DNA of 41,710 bases from Sorangium cellulosum (lineage in GTDB: Bacteria; Myxococcota_A; Polyangia; Polyangiales; Polyangiaceae): the NCBI GenBank assembly GCA_020720045.1, contig DYPH01000041.1, positions 1 to 41,710 on the forward strand. The letters are read 5' to 3'. Position numbers and translations under genes: made by a program. Positions within the stretch are counted from its first letter, which is position 1. Every line of letters starts with the position of its first letter. A model generated the notes under the pieces. The model worked only from the letters and a program-made list of their open reading frames with translations. It did not search any database and was not told the DNA's origin. Of this stretch, positions 32,991-41,710 are shown one piece after another.

Positions 32991-33569
32991 ATGGGTGGCG
33001 TAAGCGTCGAAGGCGGCGGCGGTGGCAAAAAGTCGGTGAATTCGGAGGTCAATATGGTCCCGATGATCGACCTCTTGATGTGCACCATCTCCTTTCTCCT
33101 CATTACCGCGGTGTGGTCCCAGATGGCCCGCATCAATGCGGACGCGCAGGTCCCTGGGCCGCCGAGAACCGATCAGCAAATCGACAAGGTCGAACCGGAG
33201 CCTCAGCTCCATGTGACCCTAGGCCCGACCCAAGAAGGGGGCAAGAAGCGCAGCTTCAGCCTCGTTTGGAAAGCGGGCGGCTCTCAGATCAAGGAAGAAA
33301 AGATCGAGGTCCAAGCGGTCGAAGAGAAGGGCACTGTGAAGTACCCGGAACTTTCCGCAAAGATCGAGAGCCAGTGGAACGAGACCGGCAAGCACCGGGA
33401 GGCCAGCGACAAGAAGTTCGACCAGGCCGTTCTCCACTCCGACAACACCACGCCCTACAGCGAACTCATTGGTGTTATCGACGCAATCTATGCTCCGCAG
33501 CGGCAGTACAAGGTCGGCGAGAAGACCGAAAAAGCCTCTGCGTTCAACGTAACTTTCGCGATGCAGTGA
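32991..33569 (+). CDS. ExbD/TolR-family motor protein (cluster 2, first R)
   Basis: A 192-residue protein. A Gly-rich N-terminus (MGGVSVEGGGGGKKS) is followed by a membrane helix with the conserved Asp (VNMVPMIDLLMCTISFLLIT). The periplasmic domain is large and charged (KKRSFSLVWKAGGSQIKEEK) and ends in the usual TolR-like part (VLHSDNTTPYSELIGVIDAIY). It stands 116 bp after the Q gene and 10 bp before the second R gene. Confidence 0.87.
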   Translation: MGGVSVEGGGGGKKSVNSEVNMVPMIDLLMCTISFLLITAVWSQMARINADAQVPGPPRTDQQIDKVEPEPQLHVTLGPTQEGGKKRSFSLVWKAGGSQIKEEKIEVQAVEEKGTVKYPELSAKIESQWNETGKHREASDKKFDQAVLHSDNTTPYSELIGVIDAIYAPQRQYKVGEKTEKASAFNVTFAMQ

Positions 33570-33579
33570 GGATTTCGTC

Positions 33580-34146
33580 ATGACGATCCATGAGCCGGGC
33601 AAACGGCTGATGCACGCTATCCCCCTTAAGTTCGTTCAGAAAAAAGTGAGCGGACATGGTGGGCGGAGCGTTGCTGCCGAACTTTCGTTGACGAGCATGA
33701 TCGACTTCCTCGTGACGATCGTCGTGTTCCTTCTGATGACGTTCAGTGCGAGCGGCGAAACTTCGCTCCCGAACGGCATCACGCTCCCTTCCGCCGAGCA
33801 CACGATCGACCTCCTCGATGCACCGATGGTGGCGATCACTGCCGACCAAATCCTGGTCAACGGCCAGCCGATGGGCAACACGCGCAGTGTCGTCGAAGCG
33901 AACAAGGTTCAGAAGATCGAAGAGCTCTTCAATTCTCTGAAGGGTCAGCGAGACGTCTATAAGCAGCTCAACCCGAACAAGGACTTCCCGGGAGTCGTCA
34001 TCCTCACGATGGACGCAAAGGTTCCGGCAGTCGTGGTGAAGAGCGTCTTCCAGACGGCGGCGTTTGCCGGCTTCCCGAACGTCTCGTTCATGGTCAACAA
34101 GACCGGCGGCAAGAAGCCGGCCGGTGGCGGTGGCGGCGGCGAGTGA
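33580..34146 (+). CDS. ExbD/TolR-family motor protein (cluster 2, second R)
   Basis: A 188-residue protein with the conserved Asp in its membrane helix (LSLTSMIDFLVTIVVFLLMT). The periplasmic domain has the TolR-like pattern (PMVAITADQILVNGQPMG, GVVILTMDAKVPAVVVKSVF) and ends in a Gly tail (PAGGGGGGE). It is the last gene of the Q-R-R set and is followed by a terminator-like hairpin before the one-TM protein gene. Confidence 0.87.
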   Translation: MTIHEPGKRLMHAIPLKFVQKKVSGHGGRSVAAELSLTSMIDFLVTIVVFLLMTFSASGETSLPNGITLPSAEHTIDLLDAPMVAITADQILVNGQPMGNTRSVVEANKVQKIEELFNSLKGQRDVYKQLNPNKDFPGVVILTMDAKVPAVVVKSVFQTAAFAGFPNVSFMVNKTGGKKPAGGGGGGE

Positions 34147-34169
34147 TCGTCGATGCACCCAAGTGTGAG

Positions 34170-34208
34170 GCTCGGCATTTCTTCGGAAAGCCGAGCTTCT
34201 CTTCTTTG
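34170..34208 (+). terminator. Terminator after motor cluster 2
   Basis: GCTCGGC-A-TTTC pairs with GAAA-GCCGAGC around a TTCG loop, followed by the T-rich TTCTCTTCTTTG. The next gene begins about 140 bp later. Confidence 0.75.
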
Positions 34209-34345
34209 TGACCCAAGAATGCCCAGTTCTCCGAAACTATTCAGAAATTGGGAACATATTTCTGTTCGTGTAGTCCTCGGGTGCGTTCCCGTCCGTGTCG
34301 TCGTCTTGGCCGGGAGTTCCGGCCCCCCTCAAGAGAACACCGTCC

Positions 34346-35413
34346 ATGGCGAAGAAACCTGACCCGACCGAGCGCGTGCGCGGCCTCGCTGCCGTTCAAG
34401 AGATCCGGGAGAACCGGAAGCGCGGCAAGTATGGGCGCCCGACGTTTAAGCACGCCCTCGTCGCCTTCTCCCTCGTTGGCGTCCTCCTAGGCGTCTACTA
34501 CTTCCGTTGGAACCGAGGGGTTCAGACCGGTCGTGCCAAGCTGCTGTCGGCCCAGGCCGACACCGTCGCGACGCTTGGCAAGGATTGGTTTCCGCTCCGC
34601 GACCAAATGGAGGCGGTCGTTAAGGGCGCCCGCAACGACTTCTCCGGGGACGATGTGCAGCCTGCGGCGCGCACCTTGGCGTTCCGGAGCGAGCCGGGCC
34701 TCTACCTGCGCCTCCGCCTCGCCGAAACCGGCGATATCGGCGCAGCGGCCGAACATTCGGTGAAGGACGGCTTTACCAGCTGTCTCGTGCGAGGAACGAG
34801 CGCCCCGGCGGTCAACCCACCTCCGTCCGGGACGCCGATGATCGTTGGCGGCGACCAACCGTGGAACGTCCGCCAGGCCTATCGTTCGACCCGGGTCCTC
34901 ACCGACACCTGGCGAAAGCTCGTCGAAGGGGTCGACGATGATTTGCGCCTGAAGGTCTTCGAGGAGCAGTACGAACAAGCCCAGAAGACCGAGATTCCGT
35001 TTGCACTTAACGTCGTCAAACAGGCCAAATATTTCCTCTTAGTCCTCGATGAAGACGTGCCCGAAGCACGCATTGTGGAGCCGACGGCTGTCGGCGACGC
35101 TGGCGCAATCAAGCCGCGGACCACCTTAAATGTCGATGATTTGGCGCTCGTACCCCATCCCGTCCGGATCTATCTCTACGATTTTTCGCAGAAGAAGATG
35201 ATCGCCCAAGTTCGGCGAACCTCCATTGGGCATGTGTCGCTCGGCCCGGAAGTTCTTTCGACGAATCCCGAGGTTGCAAATGCGCTTCACCGCCAGGTGA
35301 ACAACTGCCAATTGGCCCACGATTTCGTCGAAGCGGTTTCTCCCGACGACCCCGCGACCGCCGCGCCGTCGCCCCCCGCTTCCGCCCTCGGGAAGGGGCC
35401 TGCCCCGCGCTGA
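34346..35413 (+). CDS. One-TM protein next to motor cluster 2, unknown function
   Basis: A 355-residue protein with ATG 34346 ([19 protein letters not shown]). It has a basic cytoplasmic N-terminus, a single membrane helix (about 36-53, [18 protein letters not shown]) and a large extracytoplasmic domain of about 300 residues with segments [32 protein letters not shown] and [19 protein letters not shown]. It ends in a Pro/Ala-rich tail. No family is recognised. Its position between a Q-R-R motor operon and the elongasome genes suggests an envelope role, perhaps as a periplasmic partner of the motor. Confidence 0.72.
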   Translation: MAKKPDPTERVRGLAAVQEIRENRKRGKYGRPTFKHALVAFSLVGVLLGVYYFRWNRGVQTGRAKLLSAQADTVATLGKDWFPLRDQMEAVVKGARNDFSGDDVQPAARTLAFRSEPGLYLRLRLAETGDIGAAAEHSVKDGFTSCLVRGTSAPAVNPPPSGTPMIVGGDQPWNVRQAYRSTRVLTDTWRKLVEGVDDDLRLKVFEEQYEQAQKTEIPFALNVVKQAKYFLLVLDEDVPEARIVEPTAVGDAGAIKPRTTLNVDDLALVPHPVRIYLYDFSQKKMIAQVRRTSIGHVSLGPEVLSTNPEVANALHRQVNNCQLAHDFVEAVSPDDPATAAPSPPASALGKGPAPR

Positions 35414-35449
35414 GCGACGCCCCCGCGACGAATTCAGAATTTGTGGTGC

Positions 35450-35478
35450 TTGCGCCCGGCGAAACCTTGGTGTATGGA
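35450..35478 (+). promoter_or_regulatory. Possible rpmG promoter
   Basis: TTGCGC (35450-35455), a 17-bp spacer and TATGGA (35473-35478), followed by a leader of about 50 bases to the rpmG start. The boxes only partly match consensus. Confidence 0.35.
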
Positions 35479-35534
35479 CCGCTCCCCCAAGCCGGACGTG
35501 CGCGTTCGGCGCCGATTTTTCTCTAGGAAACACC

Positions 35535-35696
35535 ATGCGCGATCTCATCAAGATGTCCTGCCAGAACTGCAACCGCGCGAACTACGTCACCGACAAGAAC
35601 AAGCGGACGATGACGGAAAAGTTCGAGATCAAGAAGTTCTGCCCGAGCTGCCGCGCGCACCACGCGCACAAAGAAGGCAAGATCTCCAAGGGGTGA
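35535..35696 (+). CDS. rpmG: 50S ribosomal protein L33
   Basis: A 53-residue basic protein ([20 protein letters not shown]) of the large ribosomal subunit. It has two CxxC pairs (CQNC and CPSC), the zinc-binding C+ form, and the family core [24 protein letters not shown] lies six bases before the ATG. It is monocistronic, followed by a terminator. The usual partners secE, nusG and tRNA-Trp are not adjacent here. Confidence 0.93.
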   Translation: MRDLIKMSCQNCNRANYVTDKNKRTMTEKFEIKKFCPSCRAHHAHKEGKISKG

Positions 35697-35772
35697 TTCC
35701 GTCGGCCCGCGTGCGGGCCGGGGATGCTTGAGGGGTCGAAGCCGCTCGGACGGCTCCGGTCCCGTCGCTCCG

Positions 35773-35799
35773 GCCCCGTCTTCGCGGGGCTGTTTCTTT
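35773..35799 (+). terminator. Terminator after rpmG
   Basis: GCCCCG pairs with CGGGGC across a TCTTCG loop, followed by TGTTTCTTTG. A second GC hairpin (35704-35719, GGCCCGC/GCGGGCC) lies between the gene and this site. The rest of the gap to mreB (35800-35987) shows no gene and presumably carries the elongasome promoter. Confidence 0.65.
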
Positions 35800-35837
35800 G
35801 TCTGGGATTGGCCGCTGCATCCTTTTCGTCGGTCTGA

Positions 35838-37022
<1,185 letters not shown>

Positions 37023-37044
37023 GGCCGGTGGCGATCGAACTACC

Positions 37045-37920
37045 GTGGCCTGGAAGCGCTATCGAGACGTGACCCTCGTGGTCTTGCTGTTGACTGTTCC
37101 GTTTTTCTTTCTCCGCGCGAACGTCAAGCGCCCCGAGAATCTGAACGGTATGGATCGTGCGCTTTTGCAGGTCAGCGCCCCCATTGAATTCGTCGTGGCG
37201 AGCGGCGCGCGCGGGATTTCCAACTTCTTCTCCGACTACATCTATCTCGTCGATGTAAAAGAAGAAAACGAACGCCTTTCCTACGAGAATGCGCGCCTCC
37301 GTGAGCAGGTTCACAAGCTTGAACGCGCAGAAGCGGAGAACCGTGAATTGCGAAAGCTCCTCCAGCTCAAAGAGGGGACTCCTGGCGATACCGTATCGGC
37401 GCAGGTCGTCGGAACCGATATCACGGAGTTTTTTCGCGTCACTCGCGTTGTTCTCGACCGCGGCTCCCGAAACGTACGCCCACACATGCCGGTGATCACA
37501 TCGGCCGGTGTCGTCGGGACCGTCCAATGGGTTTCTGGAGATAGCATTTCTGTGCAGCTCTCCGTCGACGCGGCTTTCGGCATTGACGTTGAAGATGAAG
37601 TTACGCGGGCTCGTGCCTTTGTACGCGGCACCGGAGACCCGACGAAATACACCTGCAAAGTCGAGATGGTCGATTCGCGCGATAGCGTTGAAGTCGGCGA
37701 TTTACTGGTTACTTCTGGTAAGGGGAAGTGGTTCCCGCGTGGCATTCCCGTCGCCCGCGTAACGAAGGTGAACAAGCAGGAGATCGGTCGCGATCAAGAG
37801 GTTGAAGCGGAGCCGACCGTCGACTTTTCCCGCCTCGACTCGGTGCTTATCCTGACAACGCCCCCCGGCGAGCTTGACGATACGAAGGGGGCTGCAAAGC
37901 CGGGAGCCCCGAAGCCTTGA
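37045..37920 (+). CDS. mreC: Rod shape-determining protein MreC
   Basis: A 291-residue bitopic membrane protein of the elongasome. GTG start at 37045. It has one N-terminal membrane helix (VTLVVLLLTVPFFFLRA), a coiled coil (about 71-110, VKEENERLSYENARLREQ) and the beta-rich periplasmic domain (VVGTDITEFFRVTRVVLDRG, PVITSAGVVGTVQWVSGDS, EVGDLLVTSGKGKWFPRGIP). It scaffolds MreD, PBP2 and RodA. The Ala/Pro-rich tail overlaps the mreD start by 4 bp (TTGA). Confidence 0.95.
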   Translation: MAWKRYRDVTLVVLLLTVPFFFLRANVKRPENLNGMDRALLQVSAPIEFVVASGARGISNFFSDYIYLVDVKEENERLSYENARLREQVHKLERAEAENRELRKLLQLKEGTPGDTVSAQVVGTDITEFFRVTRVVLDRGSRNVRPHMPVITSAGVVGTVQWVSGDSISVQLSVDAAFGIDVEDEVTRARAFVRGTGDPTKYTCKVEMVDSRDSVEVGDLLVTSGKGKWFPRGIPVARVTKVNKQEIGRDQEVEAEPTVDFSRLDSVLILTTPPGELDDTKGAAKPGAPKP

Positions 37921-38528
37921 GAAACACAGCGTTTTTCATCGCGGGACTTCTTCTCGTTCTCGCTCAAGAGCACTTTTTCCGACTCCTCCGCCTGCTCGGT
38001 AAGCTCTTGGCGGTCGCGCACATTCCCCACGGATTCCTCATGATTCCGGGGATTACGCCGGCGCTCACGCTGCCGCTCATTCTCTTTATGGGCGTCCAGG
38101 AGTTTCCGCTCCTTCGCGGCGCCTCGGTCGCGTTCGTGCTCGGCTACGCGACCGACCTCGTCGGCATGGCGCCAGTTGGCCTCTACAGTTTCACCTATGT
38201 GGCGCTGTTCATCACCGCCCGCGGGGCCGGAATTCGGCTCGCCGCCCAAGCGCGTTGGATGCAGGTCCTGCTCACCTTCGCCTTCACGTTGGTGAAGAGC
38301 GCGATGCTTCTTGGTCTTCTCGCGATCTTTGGCCGGGATACGTGGGTGCCTCGTGCGCTCTGGAAGATTTCGTTTCCCCACGCGATTTCGACAGCCCTCT
38401 TTGCGCCTTTCGTCTTCCATTTGGGCGTGCGTTTGCTCGCCTGGACCGCCGCGACCAGCAAGGCCGACCGGGGCCTCACCGTCGCCGCCGGTACCCGTGG
38501 CGAACGCGTGACGACGGAGCCGCGCTGA
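37917..38528 (+). CDS. mreD: Rod shape-determining protein MreD
   Basis: A 203-residue inner-membrane protein with a TTG start overlapping mreC. It has five or six membrane segments (AFFIAGLLLVLAQEHFFRLL, TLPLILFMGVQEFPLLRG, AFVLGYATDLVGMAPVGLYS, MQVLLTFAFTLVKSAMLLG). The GYATDLV..APVGLYSF segment matches the family's conserved core. It recruits PBP2 and RodA to MreB/MreC. The stop and the PBP2 start share one base. Confidence 0.88.
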   Translation: MRNTAFFIAGLLLVLAQEHFFRLLRLLGKLLAVAHIPHGFLMIPGITPALTLPLILFMGVQEFPLLRGASVAFVLGYATDLVGMAPVGLYSFTYVALFITARGAGIRLAAQARWMQVLLTFAFTLVKSAMLLGLLAIFGRDTWVPRALWKISFPHAISTALFAPFVFHLGVRLLAWTAATSKADRGLTVAAGTRGERVTTEPR

Positions 38529-40540
38529 TGTTTCTTGCGCCTCGATCGGACATCGGCGAATTTCGTAAGCGTTACAAGTGGATCGCCCTTGGGGCGGTGC
38601 TTGCATTTCTCACGATTCTCGGCCGACTCTTCCAGCTTCAGGTTCTTGAGGGGGCCGACTATCGGCAGATGGCCCACGAGAACATCATTCGTCGGGTGCG
38701 GATCGCGACGACGCGTGGCGTGATTCGCGACGAAAAGGGAAGAATTCTCGCCAGTTCCCGTCCCGCGTACAACGTCTATCTCGTCCCTGGGCGCGTGATG
38801 CCGACCGCCCGCCCGCCGAAGAAGGGGCGGAAAAAGAAGGAAGAGGTCGATACACTTCCGCGGATCGCCGACGCCCTGCGCCTGAATCCGGACGAGCGCA
38901 AGCGCCTCGAAACCAAGATTAGAGACGTCTGCCGAGAGGACGACGACCGCAGCCCCTGTTGGCGTGCGATCCTCGTTCGCGAGGACGTTGCACGTGATAT
39001 TGTTGCGGAAATACGGCAGCACCCGCAAGAAATGCTCGGCGCGGAAGTCGTTCAATCGCCGGTCCGTTTCTACCCGTTTAAGAATCTCGGCGCCCACATG
39101 ATGGGTTACGTTTCCGAGATTGATTTCGAGGCGTTGCAGAAGTTTCGGCCGGAAGGCTACGAGCTCATGACCGCCGAGGAGCGGCAGAAGTACAACCCGC
39201 TCGGGTACGACGCTGGCGACAGCATCGGCGCCACCGGCATCGAGCGCGGTTGGGAGGCGCACCTCCGCGGGCAGCGCGGCTGGGAAAAGCGTGTTGTGGA
39301 CGCGCGCGGCCGCTACCGGGGCGGCCCCGACGCCGACCGCCTCGTCGATGAGCCGCACCGCCAGGATCCGATCGCCGGACGCGACCTTCGATTGACCGTC
39401 GACATCGACCTCGTCGCCGCCATCGAAAAGGCGATGCGCCCCCATTTGTCCGGTGCGGTCGTTGTGGTTGACGTAAAAAGTGGCCGAATTCGGGCACTTT
39501 ACAGCAAGCCCGACTTCGACCCGAACGACCTCTCCGGTACCGGCGGCCGCGAAAGGCGCCGCGAAACGATCCGAAAGCTCGCCTTCGATCCGCTGCATCC
39601 GATGCTCGACAAGACGATGACGGGCGCCTTCCCACCCGGCTCGACCTTCAAAGCTTTTACGGCGATGGCCGCTCTTGAAGGGAAGCTCGTCGACCCGAAA
39701 GACACCATCCACTGCGACGGCGTCCTCTACTACGGCAAGCGCCCCTTCCGCTGCACCCACCACCACGGCCAGGTCAACCTCAAACAGTCGATCGCCGAGA
39801 GCTGCAACATCTACTTTTTCAAGCTCGGCGAGGCCATTGGCGTCGATCGTATTGCACAAATTGGTAATGAATTCGGTCTTGGCCAGAAGACGGGCCTCTC
39901 GATCAATCCCGAATCGCCGGGGAAGATGCCGACGCGCGCCTGGTACACGCTCCGCTATCGGGGGCAGTTCCGCATCGGCTTTACGCTCAACACCGCGATC
40001 GGCCAGGGTGCCGTCCTGGTGACACCGGTTCAGCTTGCGCTCGCGTATGCAGCGATCGGCAACGGCGGGACCGTCTATTCGCCTCAAATTGTTCGCTCTT
40101 TAGAGACGAGCGATGGAACGGTTTACCAAGACTTTTCCCCGCGCGTCCGCCAGAAGGCACACGTTTCGCCAGACACGCTCGCGAAGGTCCAGGCAGGTCT
40201 TCACGCGGTCGTGAACGACGAGCTCGGAACCGCCTACCCGGTGCGCGACCCGTCCCTCGACATTTCCGGGAAAACAGGAACGGTTCAGACAGGTTACGTG
40301 CCAAAGCCCGACGAAGATCCTCGCGTCGGTTGGTACAAGAGCCAAGACCACGCATGGTTCGCGAGCTTCTATCCGTCTTCGGCGCCTGAGGTTGCGGTCG
40401 TCGTCTTTATCGAGCACGGCCGTTCCGGTCCAAAGGCGGCCGCCCCGGTCGCGATTCAGGTCGTTCGGGACTACGTTCGCCTGAAGCACGAGGGGGCGCA
40501 CGCGCCGACCCATCCCGCACGCCCCGAACCGAGGAGATGA
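38528..40540 (+). CDS. mrdA: Penicillin-binding protein 2 (elongation transpeptidase)
   Basis: A 670-residue class B penicillin-binding protein that cross-links peptidoglycan during elongation. It has an N-terminal membrane anchor (WIALGAVLAFLTILGRLFQL) and a pedestal domain (RGVIRDEKGRILASS). The transpeptidase motifs are STFK (372-375), SCN (425-427) and KTG (582-584). A basic insert (RPPKKGRKKKEE, about 96-107) and an extended loop (FDPNDLSGTGGRERRRE) are typical variations. ATG 38528 overlaps mreD; upstream in-frame sequence is not coding. It works as a pair with RodA, encoded one base downstream. Confidence 0.95.
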   Translation: MFLAPRSDIGEFRKRYKWIALGAVLAFLTILGRLFQLQVLEGADYRQMAHENIIRRVRIATTRGVIRDEKGRILASSRPAYNVYLVPGRVMPTARPPKKGRKKKEEVDTLPRIADALRLNPDERKRLETKIRDVCREDDDRSPCWRAILVREDVARDIVAEIRQHPQEMLGAEVVQSPVRFYPFKNLGAHMMGYVSEIDFEALQKFRPEGYELMTAEERQKYNPLGYDAGDSIGATGIERGWEAHLRGQRGWEKRVVDARGRYRGGPDADRLVDEPHRQDPIAGRDLRLTVDIDLVAAIEKAMRPHLSGAVVVVDVKSGRIRALYSKPDFDPNDLSGTGGRERRRETIRKLAFDPLHPMLDKTMTGAFPPGSTFKAFTAMAALEGKLVDPKDTIHCDGVLYYGKRPFRCTHHHGQVNLKQSIAESCNIYFFKLGEAIGVDRIAQIGNEFGLGQKTGLSINPESPGKMPTRAWYTLRYRGQFRIGFTLNTAIGQGAVLVTPVQLALAYAAIGNGGTVYSPQIVRSLETSDGTVYQDFSPRVRQKAHVSPDTLAKVQAGLHAVVNDELGTAYPVRDPSLDISGKTGTVQTGYVPKPDEDPRVGWYKSQDHAWFASFYPSSAPEVAVVVFIEHGRSGPKAAAPVAIQVVRDYVRLKHEGAHAPTHPARPEPRR

Positions 40541-40541
40541 C

Positions 40542-41660
40542 GTGGCGACCACCACCCGAAACCGCCTCGAAATCGACTGGGCCCTCTTTCTCGCCGCCTG
40601 CATGCTCGGAGTCATCGGCGTCGTTAATCTCTATTCGGCGACCAGCGCCGCGCGCGCAGCCCTCGCCGACTTTCACCTCCAACAAATCTATTGGTTTGTC
40701 ATCGGTGGCATCTTCGCGACGGTGGTTGCGGCCATCGATTACCGCCACTACGAACGCCTCGGATACGTGCTCTACGTGGTCGGGATCGTGCTTCTGATTC
40801 TCGTCTTCATCCTCGGACGAGATATTCGAGGAAGTTCGCGTTGGATTTACATAGGTAGCTTCAGCTTTCAGCCCTCTGAATTCATGAAGCTCTTCCTTGT
40901 GATTGCGCTCGCGAAGTACCTTCACGATGACTCGAAAGGGGGCATCGAAGGGCGCACGTTGAAGGACTTGGCGATCCCCGCGGCGATCGCCGGCGTGCCC
41001 GTCGCACTGATTTTCAAGCAGCCTGACTTGGGAACTGCACTCATCAACGGGCTAATTTTCGTCACGATCTGCTTAATGACCCGAATTCGCTGGCAGTCGC
41101 TTGCGAAGCTCGGCACCTTCCTGATCGTCACACTTCCGGTGGTGTGGAACTACATTCTCCACGACTACCAGAAGGAGCGCGTCACGAGCTTCTTGAATCC
41201 AGAAGCCAACATCAAGGGCTCCGGCTGGCACGCCCACCACGCGCGTGTGGCCATTGGAAATGGGAGTTTCTCTGGCCAAGGATTCATGAAGGGGTCCCAA
41301 AATCAGTACCTCTTCATTCCCGATCAGCATTCCGACTTTCCCTTCGCGGTCTACGCGGAGGACTGGGGGTTCGTCGGGTGCCTGGTGCTCGTTTCCGTGT
41401 ATCTTTTCATCGTGCTGTGGGCCGTGCGGATCGCAGCGACGGCCAAGGACCGGTTCGGCGCCGTCCTCGCGATTGGCGTCGGTGCCCTCATCTTCTGGCA
41501 CGCGTTCTTCAATCTCGGAATGGTGACCGGCATCCTCCCCGTCGTTGGCGTGACGCTCCCCCTCTTTTCTGCCGGCGGCTCGAGCGTCTTGACGATATTG
41601 CTCGGAATAGGGCTGCTGATGAACGTCAGCATGCGCCGTGCGACCCTCGACGCGAACTAG
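40542..41660 (+). CDS. rodA: Peptidoglycan glycosyltransferase RodA
   Basis: A 372-residue SEDS-family glycosyltransferase that polymerises lipid II with PBP2. GTG start at 40542, one base after PBP2. About ten membrane segments are present, with the SEDS motifs GSSRWIYIGSFSFQPSEFMK (about 103-122), QPDLGTALI and the C-terminal GVTLPLFSAGGSSVLTILLG. The length equals that of E. coli RodA. However, the stop codon TAG (41658-41660) lies inside the 52-bp sequence shared with the left end, so the true last residues and stop could differ if that junction is an artefact. Confidence 0.92.
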   Translation: MATTTRNRLEIDWALFLAACMLGVIGVVNLYSATSAARAALADFHLQQIYWFVIGGIFATVVAAIDYRHYERLGYVLYVVGIVLLILVFILGRDIRGSSRWIYIGSFSFQPSEFMKLFLVIALAKYLHDDSKGGIEGRTLKDLAIPAAIAGVPVALIFKQPDLGTALINGLIFVTICLMTRIRWQSLAKLGTFLIVTLPVVWNYILHDYQKERVTSFLNPEANIKGSGWHAHHARVAIGNGSFSGQGFMKGSQNQYLFIPDQHSDFPFAVYAEDWGFVGCLVLVSVYLFIVLWAVRIAATAKDRFGAVLAIGVGALIFWHAFFNLGMVTGILPVVGVTLPLFSAGGSSVLTILLGIGLLMNVSMRRATLDAN

Positions 41661-41708
41661 ACCGCTCTCAGTTAAAGCTGAGCCTGTACCCGGCGAAGCG
41701 AACCCAGC
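41657..41708. repeat. Terminal inverted repeat, right copy
   Basis: Exact reverse complement of positions 1-52. Read on the plus strand it encodes the same PAS segment that is coded on the minus strand at the left edge, and the last two bases of the window extend it slightly. Both ends of the window therefore lead outward into the same sequence. It begins at the CTAG that contains the rodA stop codon. Confidence 0.95.
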
Positions 41709-41710
41709 CG

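Noticed and set aside
38195-40087. Long minus-strand open frame of 630 codons
   Set aside because: Antisense shadow of mreD and the PBP2 gene, which have clear family motifs.

Overview
The window is GC-rich bacterial DNA from a member of the Myxococcota (myxobacteria or a close relative). The assignment is inferred from several features together: a Ser/Thr kinase joined to an FGE-sulfatase domain, an MXAN_5187-type sensor, Asp/Ala/Thr/Gly-rich lipoprotein linkers, TolQ-TolR-TolR motor clusters beside mreB, and gene order typical of large myxobacterial genomes.

Layout. 1-1513 (minus): a multi-PAS sensor protein that runs off the left edge and is split by a frameshift. 2085-5357 (plus): three overlapping genes, a small unknown protein, a PIN-domain nuclease-like protein and an ExeA/ORC-like AAA ATPase. 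This is the best candidate for an undescribed conflict-type system. 5606-6229: a small ferredoxin-fold-like protein and a 42-bp tandem array of hairpins. 6375-8614: an unknown protein paired with a HerA-type ATPase. 8860-10712: a chimeric gene in which a low-GC membrane-protein start is joined in frame to a frameshifted DUF2341 surface protein. 10714-17411: epimerase, MBL hydrolase, carbonic anhydrase, YoaK transporter (frameshifted), lysA and pyk. 17512-24852: kinase/FGE protein (frameshifted), outer-membrane barrel, decapeptide-repeat membrane protein, a complex repeat array running into nadA, an HD phosphohydrolase and a thioesterase. 24926-24998: tRNA-His. 25105-29440: histone-deacetylase-like enzyme, MXAN_5187 sensor, HEAT protein, lipoprotein.

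29563-41660 is a cell-envelope block. Two divergent motor operons, each with one TolQ/ExbB-type and two TolR/ExbD-type genes, are followed by a one-TM protein, rpmG and the elongasome operon mreB-mreC-mreD-PBP2-rodA. In Myxococcus the AglRQS gliding motor has the same one-Q-plus-two-R composition and works with MreB, so a motility or envelope-energising role is plausible for at least one cluster.

Two quality points affect interpretation. First, the two window ends carry the same 52 bp in inverted orientation. On the left it is PAS coding sequence; on the right it abuts, and supplies the stop codon of, rodA. Second, all four frameshifted genes are restored by adding a single G or C in a G/C run, which suggests under-called homopolymers rather than four true pseudogenes.
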